Position numbers and translations under genes: made by a program
Part shown: positions 8,750 through 18,264 of the stretch, in pieces
Position numbering within the stretch: position 1 is the first letter of the stretch
Layout: each line of letters opens with the position of its first letter
The notes under the pieces: generated by a model
The model's database searches: none
The model's input: the letters and a program-made list of their open reading frames with translations, nothing else
Told to the model about the DNA's origin: nothing
Assembly (NCBI GenBank): GCA_016710285.1
Contig: JADJXR010000001.1
Location: forward strand, 4,218,501-4,282,500
DNA length: 64,000 bases
DNA from: Chlorobiota bacterium
Lineage (GTDB): Bacteria; Bacteroidota; Ignavibacteria; OLB7
Direction: 5' to 3'

Positions 8750-10279
8750 ATGCAGCCTATCCTGACCGCCGCCGAAATGCGCGCCGCCGATTCCAAGGCA
8801 ATCCACCGCTACGGCATTCCCAGCCTTGTGCTGATGGAGAATGCTGCGCGGGGGGTGATAGATGCAATGGCCGCCCGATATGGCTCGCTATCGGGAAAGC
8901 GCATTTTGGTTATCTGCGGCAAAGGGAACAACGGTGGCGATGGGCTTGCGATTGCTCGGCTGGCCACGATTGCCGGGGCCAGGGCCACCGCCGTTTTGCT
9001 GTTTGCGCCGGACCAACTTTCCCCCGATGCTTCGGCCCAGCTTTCCATTGTTCGCGCCATTGCGGCCAATCACGCTCTTGCTTGGGAGGATGAAGGGTGG
9101 ATGAGGGAGCGATACGACATCATTGTTGACGCGGCACTTGGCATCGGCGGCGGCGGCACACTGCGCCCGCCAATCAGCAGCGCGGTGGAGTGGATGAACC
9201 AGCAACCTGCCGAAATCGTTGCCGTGGATCTTCCCACAGGCGTTGATGCCGACACCGGCGAAGCCCCCTTAGCCGCAGTGCAAGCCAACCTGACGGTGAC
9301 GCTTGGAGCATGGAAACCTGGGTTGCTTCTGCGCGATGGTCCCAACCATTCCGGCGCGGTGGTGGTTGCCCACATCGGCGCGCCGCGTGCGGTGTATGCC
9401 AACAGCAGTTTGCAGCTGCTGGATCGCCAGCTTGCGGCAAGCCTTCTTCCCTCTATTCCCCATGCGCGGCACAAGTACAGCCGCGGGTCCGTGATGGCGA
9501 TTGCTGGCGCACGCGGGATGTCCGGCGCGGCGATATTGACCGCAACAGCAGCGATGCGGGCCGGGGCGGGATTAGTGGTGCTGGGGATGCCAGAAGGGAT
9601 CGCACTCCCCCACCCCCTTCCCCCGGAATTGATGACGCGAACGCTCCCTTCCGACAGCAACGGGGCGTTCGATTCGGGAAATGGGATTGAGGGGTTGTTG
9701 AACGATCTTCCCCGCTTTGCCACGCTTGCGGTTGGCCCCGGCGTGTCACGCTCCGAAGGTGTGGCAACGTTCGTGCGCCAGCTTGTTGAAGCAAGCCCAA
9801 TCCCCACGGTGTTGGATGCCGACGGGCTGAACGCTTTTGCCGGAAACGCTGCGGGCTTGGCCAACCGAAAAGCCCCGTTAGTAATTACGCCACACCACGG
9901 CGAAATGGCGCGGCTGCTGGCAACCAAGAAAGAAGAAGTTGGGGCAAACCCGATTGCCACGGCCAGGCAAGCTGCGGCCACAACCGGCGCGATTGTTGTG
10001 CTGAAAGGCGCGCCAACAGTGGTTGCCGCCCCCAGTGGATCCGCGTGGATTCTTCATGCCGGAAACCCCGGCATGGCAACCGCCGGAAGCGGCGATGTTC
10101 TTACCGGAACCATTGCTTCGCTGATTGCTCAATTGGGCGATTCGCTTGCGGGCGCGTTGCTGGGGACGTTTCTCCACAGCCATGCCGGAGACCTTGCCGC
10201 AGCAGCCATCGGCCAGCGAAGCATGATCGCCAGCGACCTTATCACACATCTACCAGAAGCCTACAACACCCTTCAATGA
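8750..10279 (+). CDS. nnr: Bifunctional NAD(P)HX epimerase / ADP-dependent dehydratase
   Basis: A 509-residue enzyme that repairs hydrated NADH and NADPH. The N-terminal YjeF_N epimerase domain (about residues 1-215) has GNNGGDG at 59-65 and interconverts R and S hydrates. The C-terminal ribokinase-like domain (about 225-505) dehydrates the S form using ADP and has the signature NPGMATAGSGDVLTG at about 439-453. Length and domain order match the fused bacterial form. The ATG at 8750 gives the canonical N-terminus ending in the MENAARG motif. Its stop overlaps the start of the VanZ-like gene (ATGA), so the two are translationally coupled. Confidence 0.92.
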   Translation: MQPILTAAEMRAADSKAIHRYGIPSLVLMENAARGVIDAMAARYGSLSGKRILVICGKGNNGGDGLAIARLATIAGARATAVLLFAPDQLSPDASAQLSIVRAIAANHALAWEDEGWMRERYDIIVDAALGIGGGGTLRPPISSAVEWMNQQPAEIVAVDLPTGVDADTGEAPLAAVQANLTVTLGAWKPGLLLRDGPNHSGAVVVAHIGAPRAVYANSSLQLLDRQLAASLLPSIPHARHKYSRGSVMAIAGARGMSGAAILTATAAMRAGAGLVVLGMPEGIALPHPLPPELMTRTLPSDSNGAFDSGNGIEGLLNDLPRFATLAVGPGVSRSEGVATFVRQLVEASPIPTVLDADGLNAFAGNAAGLANRKAPLVITPHHGEMARLLATKKEEVGANPIATARQAAATTGAIVVLKGAPTVVAAPSGSAWILHAGNPGMATAGSGDVLTGTIASLIAQLGDSLAGALLGTFLHSHAGDLAAAAIGQRSMIASDLITHLPEAYNTLQ

Positions 10280-10689
10280 GCAACCGCCGCGCCACGGATT
10301 TCCTGCAGCTTGTGCTCCCCCTTATCGCCCACTGCGCCACGATTTACTACGTCAGCTCGCTCCCCTCACCCCCCACCCCCGACTTGGGTTTTGATTGGGG
10401 GGATAAGGTGGTTCACGCAGGGGCATTTGGGCTGATGGGATTGCTTGCCGTCCGCGCCGCACGGTGGTTTGCCGAAGGAAAGACGTTGGCACGTTGGATC
10501 ACCGTGGGGCTGCTCTTCTGCTGTATCTATGCCGGATTGGATGAGGTTCATCAATCCTACGTCCCGGGCCGCGATGCCGACGTGATGGACTGGGTGGCCG
10601 ACATTGTTGGGGCCGCGCTTGCTGGCGAAGCAATTTGGCTGATCCGCCGAACGGGATGGGGCGCGGCGTTGTTCAATCCAAGCACCTAA
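10276..10689 (+). CDS. VanZ-like family membrane protein
   Basis: A 137-residue protein with about four membrane segments. The pattern DKVVHAGAFGLMGLL followed by GLDEVHQSYVPGRDADVMDWVADIVGAALG-like residues is the VanZ-like (PF04892) signature, with conserved His, Asp-Glu-X-X-Gln and Asp residues. VanZ gives low-level teicoplanin resistance in enterococci by an unknown mechanism; most homologues are uncharacterised. The start ATG overlaps the preceding nnr stop by four bases. Confidence 0.85.
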   Translation: MSNRRATDFLQLVLPLIAHCATIYYVSSLPSPPTPDLGFDWGDKVVHAGAFGLMGLLAVRAARWFAEGKTLARWITVGLLFCCIYAGLDEVHQSYVPGRDADVMDWVADIVGAALAGEAIWLIRRTGWGAALFNPST

Positions 10690-10726
10690 CTTCCCCCTTG
10701 CTCCCCCACCATTCTTCCCCTATGTT

Positions 10727-11647
10727 ATGGCCATGAGAAATCAGCTTTTTGCGGTGGCGCTGGTTGCCACGCTCTTTCAGTGTTGCCCACTTTCTGCGCA
10801 GCAGCAATCGCTATCGGGCCACCTGAGTTTGGATATTCCTGCAATCGGCAATGCCGCCGAAGCGATGCCGCCACACGCTCCCCACCTTGCGGGCAATGTG
10901 GAAGGGAAATCGGTGTGGATTGCTGGTGGGTTATCGCTGCTGGTTCCGGGGGCTGGGCAGGTGTATGCCGAAGCTCCGTGGTGGCGTGCGGTGGTTTATG
11001 GTGCGGCGGAGGTGGCGGGCTGGACCATCTTCGGGGTTTATCAGGCAAAAGGGAACGACGCAACAACGGCGTTCGAGCAGTTCGCCGACCAGCATTGGGA
11101 CGTTACGCGGTACATCGGTTGGATTGAGGCGAATTACCAGCAGTGGAGCGACCAGCAGATTGATAAAACAGCGGCGGCGGAGGCATTGGCCAACATCTAC
11201 CGTTCGGACGACCCCACGATTTCCCCCTGGGAGCGGGTTGATTTCCAGCAACTACGCAAGTTGGAATCGGCCGTGAAGGATGACTTCACCCACACCCTTC
11301 CGAACCATGGCGAGCAGCAGTATTACGAGCAGATTGGGAAGTACGTCCAATACCGCGCCGGCTGGGATGACCACATCGCCGAAGGTGACACGGCCATCTA
11401 CAACCCCAGCCGCGTCACCCAACGCAACCATGACTACACCCTTCTGCGGCTTGATGCGAACAACCTGCTGAGCTACGCCCAAACGGGGATTACGATTGTG
11501 GCAATCAACCACATCGTAAGCATGCTGGACGCAGCCCTAACCGCCCACGCCCACAACATCAGAATCAAATCAGAACTGAAAGGAATGCTGCAACCAAACG
11601 GAGAGCTGGAGATGGTGCCGATGGTGAGGGTGGGGGTGGGGTTTTAG
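10727..11647 (+). CDS. DUF5683-like secreted/membrane protein
   Basis: A 306-residue protein with an N-terminal signal peptide (cleavage after PLSA). A later hydrophobic stretch contains SLLVPGAGQVYAEAPWWRAVVYGAAE, which fits the DUF5683 pattern (a conserved PGxGQ motif followed by a helix) found widely in Bacteroidota envelope proteins. The C-terminal half is rich in charged and aromatic residues with one further hydrophobic segment (about 245-270). An internal ATG two codons later is an alternative start. Function is unknown. The upstream TATGTTATG may hold a promoter, but the match is poor. Confidence 0.6.
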   Translation: MAMRNQLFAVALVATLFQCCPLSAQQQSLSGHLSLDIPAIGNAAEAMPPHAPHLAGNVEGKSVWIAGGLSLLVPGAGQVYAEAPWWRAVVYGAAEVAGWTIFGVYQAKGNDATTAFEQFADQHWDVTRYIGWIEANYQQWSDQQIDKTAAAEALANIYRSDDPTISPWERVDFQQLRKLESAVKDDFTHTLPNHGEQQYYEQIGKYVQYRAGWDDHIAEGDTAIYNPSRVTQRNHDYTLLRLDANNLLSYAQTGITIVAINHIVSMLDAALTAHAHNIRIKSELKGMLQPNGELEMVPMVRVGVGF

Positions 11648-11713
11648 GTAGGTTCCGCACGTTACAGCGCATCCACCTCTGGTTGATATTTTTTTTGGAG
11701 CCTTAGAATTGCC

Positions 11714-11746
11714 TTGCAAAGGTGCATAGCATTTGTACTATCTTGA
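11714..11746 (+). promoter_or_regulatory. Promoter of the interrupted T9SS protein gene
   Basis: TTG (11714-11716) and TATCTTGA (11739-11746), 22 nt apart, fit the TTG / TAnnTTTG pattern with one mismatch. A GGAGG Shine-Dalgarno site sits just before the ATG at 11827, which is rare among the genes in this window. Confidence 0.45.
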
Positions 11747-11826
11747 CTACAGTTAAGCAATTCCCTGTTCCCTGCCCTCCCGCTTAGGTAAGACTCATCA
11801 TCAACACAACTCTGTCGGAGGTCACC

Positions 11827-13102
11827 ATGCGAGCGATGTTCGTGCTATGTATCCTTGCCTTATCGGCAACCCATAGCTATGCCCAAGACTTAGCATTCTT
11901 TAATATCACACACTGGGAGAACCTGGTTAAAAAGGCGAAGTTTTTCGCACATGATTCTGCTGGGAAACAGCAATACCCAACAGTAGCTGATGTATCTATC
12001 ACTGAAGATGGTCTCCCTGTCAATCTGATTTCGGTAGTCTCACCTTCCCCCACCCCCTACAAGCCACTTTCCACTGTGCTTGTGTTTGATATTGCCACCG
12101 TAACAGTCACCGATACAGGAAGCATTCCCAATATCAGATTTGCAAAAGCAGCAGCCCAGACATGGATCAATAAAATTGTGCCATACGAGAGCCAATGCGC
12201 AATTTCAGGATTCAGGAGGAAGTATTCTCTTAATCAAGATTTCACATTCAACAAAGCAAAGCTGCTGGCAGCCACTGAGCGGCTGCAATCAAGCAGCGAC
12301 AGGAATATTGAGGAGGCTTTGATAAGCAACCGAGTATCAGCATTGCAATTGACAAAAAACGCCAATTATAAAAGCATCATCATTCTATTAACGGATAGCT
12401 ATCAACCCCACCTGAATACAAGTGAGATTATTGCAGAAGCAAAACGGCAAAATTGCACTATTTACACAGTAACAATAGGATTACCAACGTCCGATTCTCT
12501 GCAAAAGATCAGCAAGGAGACAGGGGGCAAATGGTTCGATGCCATCACTTCAATAGAGCAAGTACAAAAGGCATATCGAGAAATATATTACCATGCTCAA
12601 GGCCATCAACCTTGTGAAATATCATGGGTTGGTAGTGCGCAATGCTTTACCGACCAACGGACGGCCTCACTACAATGGAATGGAAAGACAGCAACAGTTT
12701 CTTATTACTATGGGAGTTCGCACATCCTCCCCAACCAGAAAGGGTTGTTCTTTAATTCGAAGTTACCCGGTAAAAAATATGACACAACCATCAAGCTCAC
12801 CGCAAGAAATATAAATATTGCTATTTCGCAGATAACCAGTTCAAACCCAGCGTTCGATATCAACCCAAAGCAGCTCACTCTTTATGGTGCAATCGGCCAA
12901 AACTTAGTTGTCAGCTATACCCCAACGGATAGCAGTTATGCGTGGACCCAATTCACATTACATTCTGATGTTTGCCGCTACACATATTTTGCAAGCGGAG
13001 GTTTTCCATCAGTAAGCCTAAAGCAACCAACGCTTTCATTAACCAAGCCAACTGATAATATTTTAGTTGCCGGAAGCAATACCGAAGTTGCTTGGAACGG
13101 TA
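11827..13102 (+). pseudogene. T9SS-exported vWA protein, fragment 1 of 3 (interrupted by IS630-type element)
   Basis: The N-terminal 425 codons of a large exported protein. A signal peptide (cleavage after HSYA) is followed by a von Willebrand factor A-like domain (about residues 40-260): STVLVFDIA resembles the metal-site opening, and YKSIIILLTDSYQPHL plus TIYTVTIGL fit the central strands. An Ig-like region follows and ends in NTEVAWNG, where the insertion lies. After the insertion point the frame runs into the IS and stops at 13197. Joining base 13102 directly to base 14245 restores the frame and gives NGISPDDGITLEYSSDSG, a common motif of Bacteroidota repeat proteins. Probably non-functional as it stands. 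Confidence 0.85.
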
Positions 13103-14242
13103 TACTCACTGCAAAGAGGTTTGCGAAAATCAGAGCACGTGGAAATTCAGGGTTAGAAGTCTCTCTAACTCTGGGCGGTACTCCTCAATATCGTTGAAAA
13201 ATCTTCGGATAGCTCCACGAAATTCATCCTTCGTTTCATAATACCTCCTGTCTATTACCTTCTTCCTCATGTATTTCCATAATCGCTCAATTAAATTCAA
13301 ATTCGGTGAGTAACTCGGCAAAAATACCTGCTCTATTCGCGATGATGATAACCACTCCCGCAAACGACGACTCCGATAGTATCTCGCGTTGTCGCAAATC
13401 ACTCTGATCCTTCCACTCGGATGCTTCCGCTCTAAGGCTGCATACAACTCAATCGTTGATTCACTATCCACCCGCTCGCTTTCCACCACCTCCACATCTC
13501 CCACATCATGCGCGTTCAATGCCGCGTTGATGTTCACACGTTCCCGACCCGTGTTCGATCGCACTTCATACCGACTCCCCGACTTGATCCACCCGTAACT
13601 GCTCCGTGTGTTGTGCTGAGGATGCACCGCATCACTGAAATACACTACCCCACCTTCCTCGCCTTCACCCCTATCAGCAAGCAATCCCGCCAGACGTTCA
13701 AGAAATTCCTCCTGCTCCGCTCGATTCCCCTTCTGGAGCACCAGACTCGTCTTCTTGTACACAAAGCCCAGACGCTTCAGCAATGCTACCATCCCGCTCT
13801 CCGTATATCGCACACCATAACGCTCGCACACCAACTCCACCACCTCCTTCGATGTATGATGCAGATGTCCCTCCAGTTCCTTCGATACAGCTGATGCCTG
13901 TTCACCGCTCAGCTTCCCACCATAGCACACATACTTGTCTTCTATGTAATCCTCAAAGCTCTTTGATGCTCGATACCCTTCGGCATACCGATATATCGTC
14001 GAATTATCAACACCCAACGCAAAGGCCGTCTCGCCAACGCTAAATCCCCCGTCAAGCATCAGCAGCGTCGTGATCTTCACATACCGACGCTTCTCTTTCT
14101 CCATTCGCTGCAATTTCCGCAGTTGTGTCCGTAATTCCTCCGTAAGTTCTATCATCTCTTCCCTCTATCTATTCAATGACTACTATCTTTTCCCTAACGT
14201 AACCCCATCATCCCTTTTTCGCAAACTACTTTATTTCGAGTA
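13103..14242. mobile_element. IS630-family insertion sequence, apparently intact
   Basis: A 1,140-bp element flanked by TA on both sides (13101-13102 and 14243-14244), the target duplication expected for IS630/Tc1-type transposition. Imperfect terminal inverted repeats of about 28 bp share TACTC, AAAG and GTTTGCGAAAA between the left end and the reverse complement of the right end. It carries one full-length transposase gene on the minus strand. Removing the element with one TA copy restores the reading frame of the host gene exactly. Confidence 0.92.
13130..14155 (-). CDS. IS630-family transposase
   Basis: A 341-residue DDE transposase. The N-terminal third is a helix-turn-helix DNA-binding region (VGETAFALGVDNSTIYRYAEG, about residues 39-59) followed by a second HTH-like part (about 110-135, up to LKRLGFVYKK). 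The catalytic core has Asp in VVYFSDAVH, Asp in RIRVICDNARYY, and Glu in SYSPNLNLIERLWKYM, the usual IS630 signature. The frame is uninterrupted, so the element may be active. The coding strand is opposite to the host gene. Confidence 0.93.
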   Translation of the reverse strand: MIELTEELRTQLRKLQRMEKEKRRYVKITTLLMLDGGFSVGETAFALGVDNSTIYRYAEGYRASKSFEDYIEDKYVCYGGKLSGEQASAVSKELEGHLHHTSKEVVELVCERYGVRYTESGMVALLKRLGFVYKKTSLVLQKGNRAEQEEFLERLAGLLADRGEGEEGGVVYFSDAVHPQHNTRSSYGWIKSGSRYEVRSNTGRERVNINAALNAHDVGDVEVVESERVDSESTIELYAALERKHPSGRIRVICDNARYYRSRRLREWLSSSRIEQVFLPSYSPNLNLIERLWKYMRKKVIDRRYYETKDEFRGAIRRFFNDIEEYRPELERLLTLNFHVL

Positions 14243-14244
14243 TA

Positions 14245-16109
14245 TCTCACCAGATGACGGAATTACGCTTGAGTATTCAAGTGATAGTGGCATGGCATGG
14301 AACCCTATAGTCAGGAATGCTAGGGGAGGGAAATATCTGTGGCGTGTCCCGAATATTGAATCGAATTCTTGCTTGCTTCGCGCAAGGCAAGCATTATTCG
14401 GCATCTCTCAGCAACCTCACCAATGGCCTCAAAGGATAGGAGGCCCAAAATCCGAGAGCGTTAGCGGGATTGTAGCGGATAACGCTGGCCATATTTTTAT
14501 TGCTGGTTACTCAACAGGGGAAATCACAGATTTTGGAAGCTCTGCATTAAAAACTTCCGGCGGTTATGTAGCCAAATACAGCACCGATGGAAGGCGTATT
14601 TGGGTAGTACAGTTTACTGGTATTCCTTCGAATGCGGGGAAAGGTATAGCTATTGATAACGCAGGCAATCTGGTAATAACAGGTCGTTTTTTCAATAAAA
14701 TGGATATTGGAGACACCAGCCTTACTGCTGTCGGCGGTGCAGATATTTTTGTAGCAAAATTTGATTCTGATGGCAATCTACAATGGGCTACCCAAGCTGG
14801 GGGAATTGACCCCGACCAAAGTCAAGCTGTTACTACTGACAAGCAAGGGAATATATACATCACTGGTAGCTTTTTTAAAAGGGCTTCGTTTGGTGAATAC
14901 GAGTTGATAAATACCCTAATCGAAAGAAATGACACCGCGAATTACTTCCGAAGCTACGAGAATGCCTTTGTTGCCAAGTACTCAAAAGACGGCAAGATTG
15001 TTTGGGTGAAAAAATTTGATGGCATTTCGAATACATCACGTGATGCAGTGTATGGGGGCGGCATTTCCATGGATGCTTCAGGAAATTTAATAGTGATCGG
15101 CAATTTTAATGGATGGATCAAGTATGATACAACATTGTTCTACAGCCATAGTGAAGAGGATGTTTTCATAGGAAAATTTACTACAGATGGAGAGTTAATT
15201 TGGCTTGATCATTATGGGATTCCCGGTGTCAGTACACCGATATTTTTTGATGCATTGACAATTGATTCAGCTAACAACATCATTCTTACTGTTTCAATAA
15301 ACTATCGAGGTTATTTACTGAAGTTCAATACAGATGGGGATAGATTACTGGGGCAATATATGCCTTCAAGATTTTATCAAAACCGTCATGAAATATACCC
15401 GCCACAGAGTTCTATAGTTTCGGATAAATATGGGAATATATTTTTAATATGCTCTCTTATTAGCAAAACCAATATTGGTATTGACACATTACCTCGAAAC
15501 AATTATGAAGGGAACACATTGGTTTCAAAGATTCATCCAGATGGAACGTATGAATGGTCCACTGTCATTGGCAGTAGCGAATCTGGGACTAGCAGAAGCA
15601 TTACACTTGACTCCTTGAATAACATCTTCGTTGCTGGTGGGTTTCACAATACTGGCAATTTTCTTGATTCCCAGATGACCACTGTCAAGTATGAGGACGT
15701 TTTCATTTCTCAAGTAATGGATATTACAGCCAACAGTACTTTGTCTAATATTTCTTTTCAAATAAAAAAATCAAAGGTAGCGAGCAAAGACGTTGATTTT
15801 GGGAATGTTGGTGCTGGCTATCAAAAGGATACCGTGATTCAAGATTTCATCCGAAATATTGGTTCCTACCCTATTAGCGTTCTCGCTATTGATATTCTTG
15901 GTGAGCAGGCTGCGACTTTTACTATCACTTCCCCACCTCCACCATTTACTATTGCTCCTAATACTTCTTACCCAGTTGAGCTTAGATTTCTCCAATCAAG
16001 TACCGGATTGAATTCAGCACAGATCCGCATTATTACTCAGTCAGACACGATTATTCAGCAGATTCAAGGTAAGGTTATATCCCCGGCATTAAGGCTTGCT
16101 GATTCAGTA
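14245..16109 (+). pseudogene. T9SS-exported protein, fragment 2 of 3 (between the two insertion sequences)
   Basis: The middle 620 codons of the same gene. The segment continues the Ig-like region (ISPDDGITLEYSSDSG) and then carries repeated units of the SBBP/beta-propeller type: recurring patterns such as GIAIDNAGNLVITGRF, AVTTDKQGNIYITGSF and KFDSDGNLQWATQAGG (about six to seven copies). It ends with a choice-of-anchor / HYDIN-like domain (VDFGNVGAGYQKDTVI) and a Val codon at 16107-16109 next to the second insertion. The open frame actually begins inside the IS630 element and runs past the second insertion to 16223, but those extensions are artefacts of the insertions. Confidence 0.85.
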
Positions 16110-17009
16110 GACCTCTTTCAAAAGTCTAGATTACGGGTTATGTTTGGGGTCAACCAATATAAGGAAGAAGGATGCGCTACGCAGAGATTTGTGATCGTTC
16201 ACCGGAACAATTTCGACGCTTAACGGGTGTGTTGCCGACAACCTTCGAGGCAATGCTCAAGGTCATTCGTGCAGCACGGCGAGAGTTTGGTCGCCCACCG
16301 AAACTGGTGTTGGCCGATCAGCTGTTGTTGACGCTGCTGTATTGGCGTGAGTATCGAGCGCAATATCACCTTGCAGCGGATTTTGGGATCAGCGAACCGA
16401 CCTCGGCCGGATCATTCGGCGAGTGGAGGATGAACTCCCCAGAGCAAAGAGTTTCAATTGCCGCGGCCGCAGCCGCGAGGCGGGGACATAGAATTTGCCG
16501 TGATCGTGATCGATGCGACAGAAAGCCCGATTGAACGGCCAAAAAAAAAGCAAAGGGAGGACAAGCGGGAAAGGATGCCACACAATCAAGACGCAGGTAG
16601 CCATGGCGTTGGGAAGTCGTCGGATCCTCAAGACAGAGTTTGGGGTTGGAAGCCAGCATGATTTCTCGTTATTGAAGCAGTGTGTGGGTCGGGGGTATAA
16701 GCGATTGTTGGGGAGTGGGAGTTGTTGGATGGCGGATTTGGGATATCTGGGGTTATCGAAGATCCAGAGCAACGTATGGTTGCCGCACAAGCGGCGGAAG
16801 GGGGAGCATTAGGGGATTGGGAGAAGGAGGAGAATCGTGAGCATTCGCGGAAGCGGATCGTGATTGAGCATGTGTTTGGTCGGTTAAAGGTGTTCAAGAT
16901 CATAGCGGAGAAGTATCGAAATCGTCGCAAGCGATTTGATGTGAGATTCAACCTCATCGCCGCCATCCATAATTTTGAACTCCCTTGAAAACTACTTTTG
17001 AAAGAGGTC
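16110..17009. mobile_element. IS5-family insertion sequence, decayed
   Basis: A 900-bp element with perfect 16-bp terminal inverted repeats (GACCTCTTTCAAAAGT at the left, its complement at the right) and TA on both sides (16108-16109 and 17010-17011). Size and TA target fit the IS427-type group of the IS5 family. Its transposase frame is broken several times. Removing it with one TA restores the host frame (ADSVVIEFGQVRVG). Confidence 0.9.
16172..16988 (+). pseudogene. IS5-family transposase remnant (several frameshifts)
   Basis: The N-terminal part (MRYAEICDRSPEQFRRLTGV, about 80 residues, ending in FGISEPT) is in one frame, then similarity moves through at least three other frames. Catalytic-type motifs are spread over them: VIVIDATESPIE (first Asp), CWMADLGYLG (second Asp) and RIVIEHVFGRLKVFK (Glu). 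The final frame ends NLIAAIHNFELP. Some breaks lie at homopolymers, such as the run of nine A at about 16541-16549, but the number of breaks suggests real decay. The copy should not make an active transposase. Confidence 0.85.
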
Positions 17010-17011
17010 TA

Positions 17012-18259
17012 GTAATTGAATTCGGTCAAGTACGAGTTGGAGAGAAGAAAACCCTTATGAATAGCATCCAAATAATAAATGTTGGGCCAAGCCCACAAAC
17101 CATTGTTGGGGCTTACATTGATGATGCTGGAGATAGTGTCGTTTCTATTCCGGATTCCCTGTTTCCCATAACTATCCAGCCTAACGAAGGTAAAAACTTT
17201 CCAATTGAATTTTTCCCTTCCGATGTTGGCTTTATGAGCCGCCAACTCCACTTTATTGTGGGAAACGATGATGCCACTCTAACAGCACAGCTCATTGGCG
17301 AAGGGATCAATCCGTACTTCCATCAATTGACTAAAGAGATTGATTTTGGGCAAGTTCTTGGCTTTACTTCCCGAGATACGCTTCAAGCAATCATGATTAG
17401 GAACAACAGTGATAGCACCATAACCATCACAAACTGGCTGGTTCGTGGCTTCAATTCATCCGATTTCAGTGCTATCTCTACCTCTCCTTTGGTGCTTAAG
17501 CCAAACGATACTGCTAAAATTGATCTTCGATTTACGCCTTCAGATGTCAATCTGAGGAATAGCCAACTTTTCCTTGAATATGAAGGGGCTGGCTCTCCTA
17601 TTGTAGTCAGGTTGCTTGGGGTTGGAATAAACCCATATTTAGCTATTGTTAATCCTGTTATTGATTTTGGCACAAAAAGGGACGGAATGATAACGGACTC
17701 GCTCCAAATACCAACTGTTGTCAACATTAATTCTTTACCACTTACTATAACAGATGTACGTACTACCACTCTTTATAACTATCAGGATTTCACTTTTGAA
17801 GTACTTAACAAATCTGTTCCTTTTGTACTTATGCCAGGAGATACCGCGAAGACCGACGTAAGGTTTACAGTGTCGCAAGGCTCTGCATTATTGTCCCAGA
17901 TGTTATTTGAGTATGATGGCATTGGCTCTCCGACAATTATTAGGCTTAAAGGGCGATTAGACCCTCGCGATTACGTTGGCGTTCCTACTACCAACGATGA
18001 AGAAAACAGCATTCGGATATCGCCAAATCCATCTTTCAACCAAGCAAGCCTTCAGGTGAGTTTATCTATGTCGGAAAATGTCAAGATTTTAATTGCTGAT
18101 TTGCTTGGGCAGCAAGTTAAATCCATCTACTCTGGAGAGTTACAAGGTGGTGAGAACTCGATTTCTTTTAATACCAGCGATTTACCAACAGGAGCCTACT
18201 ATGTAATGGTTGCAACACCAAAGCGCAAGTTCGTTCAACAGTTAATTATTGAACGATAA
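17012..18259 (+). pseudogene. T9SS-exported protein, fragment 3 of 3, with sorting domain
   Basis: The C-terminal 415 residues of the interrupted gene. Three to four choice-of-anchor D / HYDIN-like beta-sandwich repeats are visible, each with an IDFG or IEFG motif followed about 70 residues later by DTAKIDLRFTPS-type residues. The last 75 residues (IRISPNPSFNQASLQVSL ... GAYYVMVATPKRKFVQQLIIER) are a T9SS type A sorting domain that directs export and surface attachment. Together the three fragments give 4,389 nt, exactly 1,463 codons including the stop. On its own this fragment lacks a signal peptide and would not be exported. Confidence 0.87.
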
Positions 18260-18264
18260 TTCGC

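Noticed and set aside
9070..9981. 303-residue minus-strand frame opposite nnr
   Set aside because: Antisense shadow; nnr has clear motifs throughout.
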